A program made the position numbers and the translations under genes. Below are positions 45,424-57,234 of a stretch of DNA of 64,000 nt, in pieces. The notes beneath the pieces are model-generated. The model was given only the letters and a program-made list of their open reading frames with translations. It made no database searches and was not told where the DNA came from. Numbering within the stretch: position 1 is the stretch's first letter; every line of letters starts with the position of its first letter. Where the stretch lies: the NCBI GenBank assembly GCA_000827325.1, contig KN832881.1:270616-334615 (forward strand), written 5' to 3'. The DNA is from Oidiodendron maius Zn. Lineage: Eukaryota; Ascomycota; Leotiomycetes; Myxotrichaceae.

Positions 45424-48422
45424 CTCTCCCTCTTTCCGCGACGGCCGACCAGGGCATCATCCAGAACAATCCCCCCCCAAACATGCCATTTCCCAGAATC
45501 CACTGCCCAGCATGACGCGGGTCTGGGAAAAGAAAAAAGCCCCTTCCCTGGCTCATCGGCCTCCTCACCTCCCCAATATCGGTATCACCGCGTCGTCCTC
45601 TTCCCCCCCCCACCTATCCCCCTTCCCCCTTCCCCCGAACGCCCTCGTTCTACAAACAGCCCTCTGTCACATCATCAGCCGCCCTGCTCCCAGCCCGCGG
45701 TGGCTGGTTGGTGCATTTACGGCCCAGTGCCGTCTTGCCCTCGCGCCCGTTGTAGCACCGACCATCCGGCCAGCCATGGGTCAACGTCCAGCCACCCGTG
45801 ACCGCAAGTCCAGCAACAGCAACCGCAGGCGAGACGGGAGGAAGGGGATCGCAGGTTGAACCACCAGGATGGGCGCGAGACCGACGGCCGCGTCCTCGCA
45901 AGGCTCGACCAGGCTTGGCTTGACCTCCGCTCGTACATCCGGCTGGGCTGGGTGGTGCTGTCGATACTTGCTTGGCTGGGCTGGGCTGGCTGGCTTGCTT
46001 CTCTTTTGCTTCTTTGCTGCTAGGAGAGGGATGAAATGCCAGCCTGCCCCCCCGCCCCCCGTTCCCCTTCGCTGCAGGAAAATGCTCCGGACGAACGCGC
46101 TGGACCTTCTTCGCCGATCGCCTCGATCGCCATGGATCTTCCTGCTTCATCCCTTTCTTCCGTCTTTCTGCTTTTTGCTAGCCAGCTTCCGCCATTCGTG
46201 CGAGACTCCCACGGGTTCCTGGCGCTTATGCGCCCGCGTTCCTCCCGGCCCTTCATTCCACTTGCGAATCACGAGGCCAGCGTGAGGCTGAGAGAGACGG
46301 TAGGTCAATCTTATTGTCACTTTCACTTCTCATTTCCCCCCTCGCCGCGACTGCTCGTCCACTTGCATCCGCGCCCACTGCACGTCTCATCGTCCCGTTC
46401 CGTCTGGCTAGGGGCGCGATGAACCGGCCCCGGCCTCGAGAGTGATATCTCTCAGCTGAGCCCAGAGTGACCTCGGGGATACTTCACATCGTCTAGTTGC
46501 TGCCGTGCCGTGCCCTTGGTGGCATACGCAATGGCGTAACATTACATCTTCTGAGAGGCTCTGCGCTCTCCCGTCTGACGATCAACGAGTGTTGATCTCG
46601 GATGACCCTTTCGCGATATCTGCTCCTCCGGATTGTCTGTCCAGGCCCTTTCGATAGTCTCTTGTCTCTACGCGCCCCCCCTTTTCATTTGATATATGCC
46701 GGGTCATTTCGATATATGTAACGGGCTCGGCGGCATAGATGCGCCGCCCTGAAACTGCAGCAGTCCCGGCCGGATGTGATGTCTCAGTCGGAATTGCCAT
46801 GCGCGTAACGCCATCTTCCGTTGTCTCCCATACCTCTCGTCTGCGCTACTCTGAGAGAGGTAATGGGGGCGAAGAAAAGCAAAATCGCATCTCAGCCTTC
46901 CGGTAGCAAGATGCTGCTCGTGGCCGCATTAGGAGGATGAGAGGCTATATGCGTAGGTGATCGATGCAAGGAGTATCGTCTTTCTGTATGTTTTACTCGG
47001 GCATCACTATGCAGCCTGCTCCTCCAGTCAGTTTTATCTTTTCCACCTCTCCACTTCATATGTCAATCATGCAAAGGACTTCTTGTTCCTGCCCAATGAG
47101 AGTAACACCACAACTCGACTTGTCGCATCGCGATCTTGCATTGTTAGCAAGGGTCACACTCCTACATACTGCTGAAGGACCACGCGCTCTTTCGATGCGC
47201 TGCTGGGCACAACTGTTAGTCGTGCCCTTGCGCTGCACCGTGCTTGATCGCATCAAGCTGATGATTCGACGCTCACCGCTTCGTGCATATACCACCGCCG
47301 CCACGCCACCAACCCGCGCCTCACTGCACACTTCACACCGCCACTACTTTCCGTTGGTGGGCCTGAGAGTGACCCGCCCAGGCGGCTGCGACGTGTGACT
47401 TAGATCCCGTCGCTACGCAAAACCGAAGTACTGAGCAATTGGTGTCGCGTATGTTCAAGGTAGGCCTCTGCGGGGATCCAGAAGATCCCTCGAAATGGAT
47501 CACAAGAACTCCTAGGGACGATCATCGCAAGCGGAGATTTCCACGAAGCTACATTGAGATGCATATGTGACAAACACAGATGCGACGAGGCTGGAGATCT
47601 TAGACTTGCTGTATGCGCATCTCCGGCGTTTTGAAAAGCGGGGAGGGCTGCGAGGAGGAGATGCGGCACAAGGCTACGAGATGTGGAAAGAGAGGGTATA
47701 AGGGACAAACCTCACCATACACAATACGTTCTGGCTCAGCATCCGTTCAAGATACTGCCGATCTAGGACTCTCGTATGATGCTCTCCGAATCCTCTTCCA
47801 CTCGCACTCGCTCACTCGCGAAGGTGCGGAGGAGGATTGATGATTATTTGCATATTCCGAAATCTAGTCAAGTTCTAGTTCTATGCATGTAATCCGATCC
47901 AGCATCTCATGAAACTCTCCGGAGGGGATTTAAGAGAAAAGTCCCGAGGAGTGATCATGAATCATGAACTGGCTAAAGGAGAGACACTCACTTACTCTCC
48001 TCCCTTAAAGGGTATGCCGTTACACAAAGCTGACAGGCCGCTGCGAGACGGCCATCAAACAATGGGACTTCGTGTCAGACCGGAACTACGACTCGTAGTT
48101 GACTCGGGTCATGTGTGCACGGGTAGGGGCTAGCTGTGTGAAGAAGAATAGGGGGGAGGGTGGTAAGCGAATAGGGTAAACATCCTTTGATGCAGTGGAA
48201 TAATTTTGGTCTCTGTATATGTACGCCTGCAAACATCACAAGAATTTCTGGAATGCTTCTCATCGAACGATGCGCGGAGATGCTGTAACATCTCACATCT
48301 ACTCAAATCCTACCCGCCCCATCCGTTTGGTAATGTATCACCTTCTTCTCCACTCCTCTTATCGAAAACGCACGATCAAGCCTATGACAATCACACCCCC
48401 CTCCTCCCCTCCCCTCCCAAGC

Positions 48423-50164
48423 CTACGCCCTCTTCCTATACGCAACCTCACTTGGTAGTCTAAAACTCGCGCAAAACATCCTCTTCTTCGGCGCAACATC
48501 CCTCACCTCCCTAACCAGCACCTCCCCGTCCCCGTCTCCGGGATTCATCACACAGCCCAACTCCACTCCAATCCTCTCACAGATCTCCCTCGTTTCACGC
48601 ACATTATCATCACTCTTAGTGGAAAAGCAATGCACATGCACCATCGGCAACTTCCTCTGCGCATACGGCTCGAAGAGCTTCTCATTCCCGTCGTATAACC
48701 CCGCGAATGCCGGCAGGAACGAGATCGCGGATGCAGGAAGGTTCATTACGTAGTGCGAGATCGTCGGTGGGATGGTTATGGTTTGTGGTGGAGGCATGCG
48801 GGTGGAGGCGGGGGCATGGCGGGAGCGCGGTTTGGGTGGCAGCGTGATGGTGTTGAGATTGTCGGAGGTGAGGGATAGGAGGTCGTCTGCTGCAAAACGG
48901 ATGAAGGCGTGGCCGTCGGCGTTGAAGGGACGTACGAAGTTCGTGAGCTTCGCAATGTATTAGTGAGATGAGGGATGTGGAGGAAATGGAAAAAGGACAG
49001 TGTTGCGAGATATCAGATTACAATGCCCTGTCAGAGGCGGTCTCAATCAATGCCAACGTGTAGCTATGCCGACCGTCGTGATAATTTGGATAATCATGGA
49101 AGAGGAAGAGAGGATGAGAGAATGTAGCACGTACCTTGTTTCGCGTTATAGCGTCTTTCAAACTGGCGTAGCTGTCTGGGTTGAGGTCGTTGGCCCAGAC
49201 GAATACCCCTTTCTTGCCGGCAGGACAGGCGAATGGTCCAACGCCGGCCATGACATCGCAGACAACTTCTCCCGGCTTGAAGGAGTCCACAAGCCGTTTA
49301 TGCTCTGTCTGTAGTCTGCTATTCCAGTAGACTTTCGAGTAATCGAACTTGAAAGTGCAATCGCCTTCCCGGATCTCCACGTTCATATCGTCTTCTCCAA
49401 CTAGTACCTCGTAGCTAAACGTCCGGTACTCTGAGTGCGTTCCAACGTCATCTATCTTGTTGATAACTGTCCGCACTGCAGCATTCTTGTCCGCAATGAT
49501 CTCGGCGATTAGATGCTTATAGGGTAGGTAATCCTCCCGGAGATTTAAGTGCGCCACATGTCCAACAACAGCGAAGCCGACGGGGATCTCCTCTTGCGCA
49601 TCCTCTGGTAGTATTGACGTGATTATATCATCTAAAGATGTAAGATTCAAGGCCGACAAATTTGCAGCATAAGATACGCACAGTAATTCCAGTAGTTATA
49701 GTCAAGGACAAGATCATAATCGACAACTCCAAGCTCATCTGCCTTAACAGCTTCCTGAAGGATGGGACTCCATGTTGTTGGAACTAACTTAAAATCAGTA
49801 TATATACATCCAATGCAAGATTATTTGTTCCTACCGCCTGACTTTACCTCAGGCTTCAGAAGTAAACATTTCCCGCCTTTTGAGGCAAGACTCGCATCCG
49901 GATCCGGTCGAACGTTGGCCAATCTATCCAGCTTCAAGAGGTCCTTAGATTTTTCTAGTTGAGCCCTATATTTTGATACATTCTTGACATCTAGAACTCT
50001 TGCCGCAGCAATTGGAATTCTCTTCGTAAAGAGCGAGCGATCCAGCGCTGCTCCTGCCGAGCGGACGATAGGTGGTCGAAAGACTGACATGGGGTCTAAG
50101 GAGCTGTCCTGGAAGGATCATGTTAGCGCACCAAATAGAGGAGCAGTTAGGATCCTACCTCCAT
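48423..50164 (-). CDS. trm5: tRNA (guanine37-N1)-methyltransferase Trm5
   Basis: Exons 50164-50159, 50108-49848, 49787-49682, 49631-49135 and 48947-48423 join in frame to 464 residues. Family blocks: [20 protein letters not shown], then [20 protein letters not shown], the SAM motif [18 protein letters not shown] (about residue 250), [10 protein letters not shown], and at the end [19 protein letters not shown] with [10 protein letters not shown]. It makes m1G37 in tRNA, preventing frameshifts, in the cytosol or nucleus and in mitochondria. The first coding exon is just ATGGAG. A second in-frame ATG at 50090 starts [18 protein letters not shown], a basic, targeting-like sequence, so two isoforms are possible. 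Exon 1 is the least certain; the rest is firm. Confidence 0.88.
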
Positions 50165-50915
50165 AGCTTCATAGTGGTGGGTTTGGCATTAAATGCAAGT
50201 GTTAAAGGTCATGATTTTCGCGAATTGGGTTATTTTTATGCAAGGCTGAAGTCCACGACCCGCTAGTGCAAGGCTGCGACTTCATATGCTAACTTAGTCC
50301 AAAGTGGAACAAACCAACTTCGAATCTTTAGAACTTAAGAATATATCAATCATGCTTACACGCCTGTCTTTCGCTCCTCTACCTGGTTTGCATATCCTGG
50401 CTGCCAATAAAAATTATTTAATTTCTCACCGCGGTTCACATCTTAAGAGCAGGAGAATGCAAGGCAGATCACTTCCAAATGTCCAGATTATGAATTTCCC
50501 ATTTAGCGCAGGACAAAATATTTACCATAATGTACCTGAGCATGCCTACGGATCTAAGACACGTCTATTTCCCAAACTAGCCCAAAATACATGTATGCGC
50601 AGTGACAGATGCCAGATATCTCAATGACACCAAAGGAAAAAAAAGGGCATCTAAGTTGCACCCGTTCAAATAAAGGCACATGATACTGACAAGAGGTATC
50701 TGATTCAGCGACTTGGCCGACATGGCCAGGCGTTTAGTCGCTAAACAGATTAGGAAATATGCAAAGGAATATATGTAACAATCACGACCATGAAGTCAAT
50801 GTTGAAAGCTTCGACTTAGAACCACCTTAATTAATAAATTAACGTTAAACGGATGGTATTTTGACAATTCGCCGGTAAGGCATGACACCATGCACAACTG
50901 ATAACTTGTGAATAT
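50165..50915. other. Intergenic, TRM5 promoter and NUS1 3' flank
   Basis: 751 bp, AT-rich, between two minus-strand genes. No supported gene or RNA seen. Confidence 0.4.
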
Positions 50916-52040
50916 CTACCTCCCGAGGTTCATCTTTGCATTAGCATAATTATACAATGCACGCAAAAATACCTGGTAGCCAACGCCGTGGTTATCTTGC
51001 ACGTGGTATATCTCTGTCAGTCGTAGTTGCCAGGGGGGGTATCCTGAAAGTTCTACGAACGGGCCAAATAAGATCAAGAGATCCGGTTCGCCCATGACAC
51101 TCTCTGTTATTTCGGCGTCGATCAGGTCGATGCTTATATCTTCTGGCGACAGCTTGGATTTTTGTGACATCTCTGTAAGGGTCTTTGTAAGATCGACTAG
51201 TGAATCACGACTGTCGTCGGACGAAATGAGAAGAATGGAAAGCGACTGTAAATGCGTCCCTGCCGATTCACTAGTGGGAGTGCCTGGAGCGGATTCAACG
51301 TGTGGCATATGAGGTGCTCTTAACGATAGTGCTGGAATCTGTGGCCCAAAGTATGACGACATCTTCCTTGTTATTGCTCTATGCGTGGCTGGAATGTGTG
51401 CTTTCAGAATACCTGATAGACATTAGCAAATTGAAACATATGAAGGATATAGTACGAACCGGTCCTCTCGTATACCGAGAGCATTGGTATTCCAATACAG
51501 GCACACCAAGCGGAAATTTCAGCCAGCTCATTGACAATCGCCTCCAGCCCAGCGCCATTCCTTCCACCGTCCTCATATTTCAGTATCACACTCAGGTGCT
51601 GCGGCAATCGCGCCAGCGCTTTGACATCCTTCTGTATGAGCTCAGGAGTGCGATGATGGTAGTATAAGATAGACAATATCCGATCTTTCACGGCATGGTA
51701 TGCTTGTCGAAAACGTATGTATACGGAGAAGACTGCGTGGACAATGGCATAAACAAGAGCGTGGAACTGGTTTCGCAGGAATTTCCGGACTCCTAGCCGC
51801 GAGCGCGACTTGGACTCTTCTAACCGGATACTCGGGACTGCTCCCTTTTTAGATCGCCTGGAAGGTGATCTTGTGGGCGGGGTGGGAAGGTATGGCTGTG
51901 AGCAGTGTCAGTTTCCCTCCATTGTTGGCTCCTTGCTTGCCTACCAGCATGATTCTCTCCCGCTCCTCGGGAGTCAGCAAAGTGTGCGAGGCTTTCGCAT
52001 CTTCGCGATATATATCTATACCCCGATTTCTCCGAGGCAT
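50916..52040 (-). CDS. nus1: Nus1, regulatory subunit of dehydrodolichyl diphosphate synthase
   Basis: Exons 52040-51945, 51895-51460 and 51412-50916 join in frame to 342 residues. A hydrophobic segment (QFHALVYAIVHAVFSVYIRF, about residues 62-81) would anchor it in the ER membrane. The cis-prenyltransferase-like part has ALARLPQHLSVILKYEDGGR, NELAEISAWCACIGIPMLSV and the conserved end DLLILFGPFVELSGYPPWQL followed by RLTEIYHV. Nus1 lacks the catalytic aspartate and activates Rer2/Srt1 to make dolichol for N-glycosylation. The C-terminal tail ends MNLGR, at the place of the RxG motif of human NgBR. Head-to-head with SEC10, 296 bp apart. Confidence 0.88.
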
Positions 52041-52336
52041 GGTTGCAATGTACTAGAGAGTATCCTGCCTCAATAGTACAGAAGGTATTGTGGAAGCTGT
52101 TGAATGCTGCCAGAATTAAAAAAAACGTGTGGAAGGCTGACGTACTGTAAGGCGGCCACGATAGCCGGATCGTGCCGCGTTGCAACCGACCTGGACGTCT
52201 GACATCGGAGTTTCGTCGACGACATGCGAAACTCGAAACTCGCGAATAACCTCACCAAGCTGGTAGATCAACAAGACTCGGTATATCGCAGGACTCGATG
52301 TAGTATGGGGTTCTAAAGGCTGGCTCAGAGTTACCA
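52041..52336. promoter_or_regulatory. Bidirectional promoter of NUS1 and SEC10
   Basis: Only 296 bp separate two divergent start codons, both for secretory-pathway proteins. No specific factor site is claimed. Confidence 0.5.
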
Positions 52337-54971
52337 ATGGCTTCTCCTGATGGCGCCCATATCAGCAGTGGAAATAGGGCCTTGTTCCCCACAGGCCCCA
52401 GCTTTACGTTGGAGAGGTTCTCAAACAAGGACTTCATTGTAAGGGACTTTGTCGAGGAACTATCTGAGAGTGCAGCGCCTGCTCGTAGGCGGTCTGGGCC
52501 CACAAACCAAGCGTTTGACCCTAAGCCTCTAATCAGAACATTCGAGAGTATGAACCAATAATCCATCTCGTGAATTTTGCTGACTTTGCGAAGATGCTCT
52601 GGCTCAACTTGCGACATTAACAGAAGAGCTTGCAGAGAAAGAGACTGAACTCCTCACATCGGTGCGCCGTGCAGAAATACAACACGACCAAACACTGGGT
52701 GAGTTGGGAAGGAAATTGGATCAGTCAATAGATTCATTCGAAGCACTCGACGGTTCTTTAAACCACGCCAACGGTACACAAATAAATGATCGAACTGGCC
52801 GACATGATGCGGGTGGAAATATTGCAGTTCAAATTGGAGAAAGGCTAGAAGAGTTGGATAAACACCGACTAAGAGCACTTGACGCAAGCTTCCTGATTCA
52901 ATGCTGGACTGAACTCAGTGAGGCAGGACAGCTGACATCGCTAGAAGAGATGATCAGGAGGCGGGGCGGCGGGAAAGACATGGTGCGGTTCGCCATCATT
53001 GCGAGGCAGCTGATGAGAATGAGCCAAAGGCTCGACCCATTATCATGGGAGGCGAATGGCTCGAAGAAAGCTAGTCGCACCTCAAATGGGATGCTGGGAA
53101 ACAAGGGATACAACACAAGAGAGATTATCGAGAAGTTCCTAGAAACGCTGGAAAAAGACCTGCTTAAACAATTCGATGAAAGCTATCGAAGGCAAAACTT
53201 CGACGACATGTTAGAATGCGCCAAGGTCTTGCGCGATTTCAACGGTGGAGCCAGTGTTGTGGCTTTGTTCGTTAATCAGCATCAATTTTTCATTGACCGC
53301 AGTCAGTTGATTACGGACGATGTGACGACTGATAACGAGACCTGGGAAAAGCTCGCAGACCCCGACTCCGAGCCGCCGGGAGTTGATCCTACTTTGCAGT
53401 CCCTTATAGATGAGATCAAAGTTGTGATGCAGGAAGAATCATTCATCATCAAGCGCGCCTTCCCTTACTATGAGATTGTTTTGACCAAATTCATCCAGAG
53501 AGTGTTCCAGCAATCTATTCAGCAGCGGTTGGAGATGGTCCTGGAGAAGGCCGACAGCATCTCTTCTCTGGCCCTCCTGAGATCACTGCACGCCTCAAGG
53601 AGCTATATCCACAGTTTAACTGAGGACTTAAAAGCTCATGGTCTGACAGAACACCCTGAGCCTTGTTCAGTCCACACGGCTCAAAGTCTCGACCATCAGT
53701 TGGATGAACTGTTCGTACCGTACCTTGTTGGCAACTCGTATATCGATAGGGAACGGCGGAACCTGGAGGAGTTATACTCGTCGCTTCTTTTTAAGTTCAC
53801 TATCTATCATTCACGAAGGAAACGACCGCCGACCTCATTCATTGGCCACCTTGCGCATCAGGGAACGCAACTCATTTCATCTGCTAAGGATAACTATATT
53901 GAGCGGCTCAACTCCTCAGACTTGACGCCGACCCAGAAGTCTATGATGTTACGGCTGGCTGGCGTGGGAGATTCCGAGAAGAATAAGAACGAAATTGAAG
54001 TTGCAGACGATGATGGTGTTGCAAGTGTTTCGAATGCTAAACGTATGCTTAAATGGCTGGCCGAAGGCGTCAGACGAACCTTAGAGTTAGATAGCGGCAG
54101 TGACACCGCCAAGGATGTTTCCGCTCTCCTCAACCTTCTCTTGACTAGTATGGGCCAAGTATATATCGAGACATCCCTTGATGCGACATCTGACCAGGCT
54201 CTCATACAAGAATCATCGAAAACAGAGCCAGACCTCGCATACCTACCATCTTTTAGAGCTGCACTCACTATTACAAACATCATGTCACGGTTCATTGACA
54301 CTGTTCTCATTCGACTGGCCGAATCAAATACCACAGTACGACGAGGAATGGAGGCGCAAACTAAGTCTGCTATTGAAAGGATCGAAACAAGGACCAATAA
54401 TATCATTCGAAGTACTATTGCCGTTGCTCAAAACTGGATCGCCAAATTACTAGCAGGCCAGAAGAAGTTGGATTTTCGTCCAAAGGACAGCGATTTGGAT
54501 GGCGGACGTTCCGGATCTGGGTACTTCGAGGCGTTGGCAACACCTACCTGTCTCTCGATCTGCACATTTCTGGGCCGGGTGGCGTCGCTCGCATCTGAAG
54601 CTATTGACGGCCAAAATCTTGAAGCTTTCAGCTGCGAGCTCGCCCTTGGTGTTAGAGATCTGATATTTGAGCACTTCAAGAAGTTCCAGGTCAATGCCAC
54701 AGGTGGCTTGATGGTCACCAAAGATATGTCCAGGTATGTGTCGACGCTGAAGGAGCTGCCACTGACCAGTGAGGTCGAAGGAGGTGTTGAAGTTTTGGGA
54801 GAGATTGGCAATTTATTCATCATCGGCCCTGAGGCGCTTCGCGAACGGTCTAGAAATCTCCAGCAGAACGCAGTTAGCAAGAAGCTCCAGAAAGCTGATT
54901 TCAGGGCGTATATCACAAGGAGGGACGACTCCGGAAGCATTGGCATTCAAGGAGTGCTCGCAGGACTGTGA
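52337..54971 (+). CDS. sec10: Exocyst subunit Sec10
   Basis: Exons 52337-52547 and 52594-54971 (46-nt intron, GTATGA...GAAG) join in frame to 862 residues. The N-terminus has FPTGPSFTLERFSNKDFIVR then RTFENALAQLATLTEELAEK, a coiled coil. The conserved Sec10 body includes YNTREIIEKFLETLEKDLLK, LIDEIKVVMQEESFIIKRAF and DHQLDELFVPYLVGNSYIDR. It is the size of yeast Sec10 (871). Sec10 is a rod-like subunit of the eight-part exocyst that tethers secretory vesicles at growing tips and septa and links Sec15 to the core. No truncation is apparent. Confidence 0.92.
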
Positions 54972-55310
54972 TAGCGTATTTCTAAACTCTGAGTGGCGTT
55001 GGACGCATTTGGAACTTGATGTGTGTGAATACCAGCAGTTGTTGCGCTATCATTGTATAATATTATGGGAAGTGGGGCAGGAGACGAGTTTAATGGACCA
55101 TTATACCCGCGCAACTAACGATGATCTACTCTCGGAGGATATCATCCATTCCATAATCTCCATACTTGCATTTAGAGTCGTGATTTCTTTAGATTCTTGT
55201 ATGTACAGCCTGCTGTCTTTACCCAATGCGCCCAGGAATGCTACGCCCCCATGATAATTTTACACCATTTTAATAGTCGCAGTGCATATCTCAAATACCC
55301 GTACCAGACT
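54972..55310. other. Intergenic between convergent SEC10 and COX17
   Basis: 339 bp between two 3' ends. Nothing further seen. Confidence 0.4.
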
Positions 55311-55640
55311 TCAAGGGAGTTGGAATCCGAATCCTGCCATGCAGCTCTTGTATTTTTCGATCGTCGATGCACAGTCCTTTTGGGGATCTTTGGCCTTGCT
55401 GAATAACATGCATTCATCTCGAAATGCTTTCTCCTCTTTGCACACACAGCATGGCTATAACTTGGGTCAGTCATAGCAGGTTCAAATCCTTTTCTCGTAC
55501 AGACCTTGGGCTTCGTAGCTTGTTCCGCGGCCTTTTGCTCTACGTTTGAATTTCCCCCAAGGGCAGCTATGAATTGTAAGCAATTAGATCTAATGCAGGT
55601 AAAATAGTCACCTACGCATTGCAATTGATGATGAAGCCAT
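55311..55640 (-). CDS. cox17: Mitochondrial copper chaperone Cox17
   Basis: Three exons, 55640-55616, 55566-55505 and 55454-55311, join to 231 nt, 76 residues. The product starts MASSSIAMPALGGNSNVEQK and then KPKPCCVCKEEKAFRDECML, FSKAKDPQKDCASTIEKYKS and CMAGFGFQLP. The CCxC copper site and both CX9C pairs (C-KEEKAFRDE-C and C-ASTIEKYKS-C) are intact. Cox17 hands copper to Sco1 and Cox11 for cytochrome c oxidase assembly in the intermembrane space. No exon forms a meaningful long frame by itself: a 127-codon frame across the locus reads the wrong phase for the last exon. All splice sites are GT-AG and each junction restores family sequence. Confidence 0.93.
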
Positions 55641-55927
55641 TTCTTGACGAAGATCTGAGTGTAATCAATCTTTGTCTTCTAGTATTATCACAGGTGTATT
55701 TGTAAGAGGTACGAGTTGATTATGTCGCGATGAACGGATCCTCGGCTAATGCAGGAGAGGTTTTTCCGTCCCGGGGCTAGTTATTTTTAGCTCTATTGAC
55801 TTTCCCACGAGCGCTTGAAACCCCTCTACAACTTCATAAATTTGAGCGAAGAAACAATCTCTACGAAGTGCCATACCTCACCATAGATCTCTAATTTCCA
55901 GCACCGCCTCGTGAACTCCTTGCAATC

Positions 55928-57234
55928 ATGGAACCGAGTTTGAAGGTCTTTTCTTTGGAAGGGAAGGGGTTGAAACTCGACACAACAGCTGATGTAAACG
56001 CCCACATCCAGCCTCTGAGAGAGATGGAGGATGTTGAAGAAGTCAGATTCCTTGGTAACACGTTGGGCGTCGAAGCCTGCAAAACTTTGGGGGAGGTGCT
56101 AGAGACAAAAAAGTCCCTCCGAGTAAGAAATTCTCCGCATTTATCTGTTCGTAGTGATCAATACTTATAGCCTCACAGGTCGCAAACTTCGCCGATGTCT
56201 TCACTGGACGCCTGCTCAACGAAATCCCCCCGGCACTCTCCTCCCTCCTCACCGCTTTATTAACCTTACCCAAACTTCACACCGTCAACCTCAATGACAA
56301 CGCCTTCGGACTCAATACTCAAGCTCCCCTTGTCGCATTCCTCTCCTCTCACGTTCCTCTCCAGCACCTTATTCTTAACAATAACGGCCTGGGACCGCAC
56401 GCCGGAATTCTCATAGCGGATGCACTCACTGAACTCCATGCGAAGAAAGAAAAGGCTCGAAAAGCAGGACAGCTAGTACCCAATCTTGAAACCGTGATCT
56501 GTGGTCGCAATCGCCTTGAAAATGGAAGCATGACTGCATGGGCGAAAACTTATAGCCTGCACACTGGAATCAAAGAGGTCAAGATGGTCCAGAATGGCAT
56601 TCGGCAGGAGGGTATTTCGCATCTGCTTACGGAGGGCCTGCGATATGCAAAGGGGATCCAAGTGCTGGATTTGCAAGACAACACCTTTACCTTGAAGGGT
56701 GCTAAAGCTCTGACGAGTGTTGTTTCCGGATGGACCGAAATTCGAGAGCTTGGTATCGGGGACTCCTTGCTCAGTGCGAAAGGTGGTATCTTGCTAGCAG
56801 ATGCTTTGGCGAAGGGTGGAAATAAGATGCTGGAGATCCTACGCCTGCAATATAATGACATCACAACACAGGGCTTGCAAGCCTTCGCACTGGCGGCCAA
56901 GGAAGCATTGCCAGCTTTGAAGAAGATCGAGTTGAATGGGAATAAGTTCTCAGAGGCTGATGAAGCAGTCGTTAAGTTAAAGGAGCTGTTTGAAGAGCGC
57001 AAGGAGAAGCTTGGAGGAGATGTGATTGATGAAGATGAGTGGGGGCTTGATAGCCTGAGTGACCTCGAGGAAGAGAGTGAGGAGGAAGAGGAAGAGGAGG
57101 AAGAAGAAGAGGCAGAGGAGTTGAGAGAGAAGCTTTTGGAGGAGGCAGAGGAAGCCCAGGAGGAACCAGTCGCGCAGAGGAAAGACAAAGACGTGGACGA
57201 GCTTGCAGACGAGTTGAAGAAAGCTACTATCTGA
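55928..57234 (+). CDS. rna1: Ran GTPase-activating protein Rna1
   Basis: Exons 55928-56122 and 56179-57234 join in frame to 416 residues (fission yeast Rna1 is 386). The leucine-rich repeats run through most of the protein: VEEVRFLGNTLGVEACKTLG, KLHTVNLNDNAFG, LQHLILNNNGLGPHAG, VICGRNRLENGS and IQVLDLQDNTFTLKGAKALT. The catalytic arginine region is GRNRLENGS or the preceding loop; exact assignment needs an alignment. The C-terminus is the characteristic acidic tail, mostly E (about residues 355-385), then a basic helix DVDELADELKKATI. Rna1 stimulates GTP hydrolysis by Ran/Gsp1 in the cytosol and sets the nuclear transport gradient. Confidence 0.93.

Larger units (their letters stand above)
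42828..48422. other. 5.6-kb gene-free region upstream of HapB
   Basis: Between the HapB start and the TRM5 3' end. The first 2 kb is GC-rich and on the minus strand looks like a long HapB leader, with a possible leader intron from GTAAGC at about 43618 to a CTAACAG acceptor near 43110. It holds five reverse CCAAT boxes. Further right there is a CAC/CTC/CCG microsatellite (45377-45423) and no supportable gene. Confidence 0.45.

Noticed and set aside
45221-45859. 212-codon plus-strand frame with a proline run
   Set aside because: Driven by the CAC/CTC/CCG microsatellite; the rest lacks any protein-like pattern.
55470-55500. GGTTCAAATCC, a tRNA B-box look-alike
   Set aside because: The flanks do not form a T-arm or a cloverleaf, and the site lies in the second COX17 intron.
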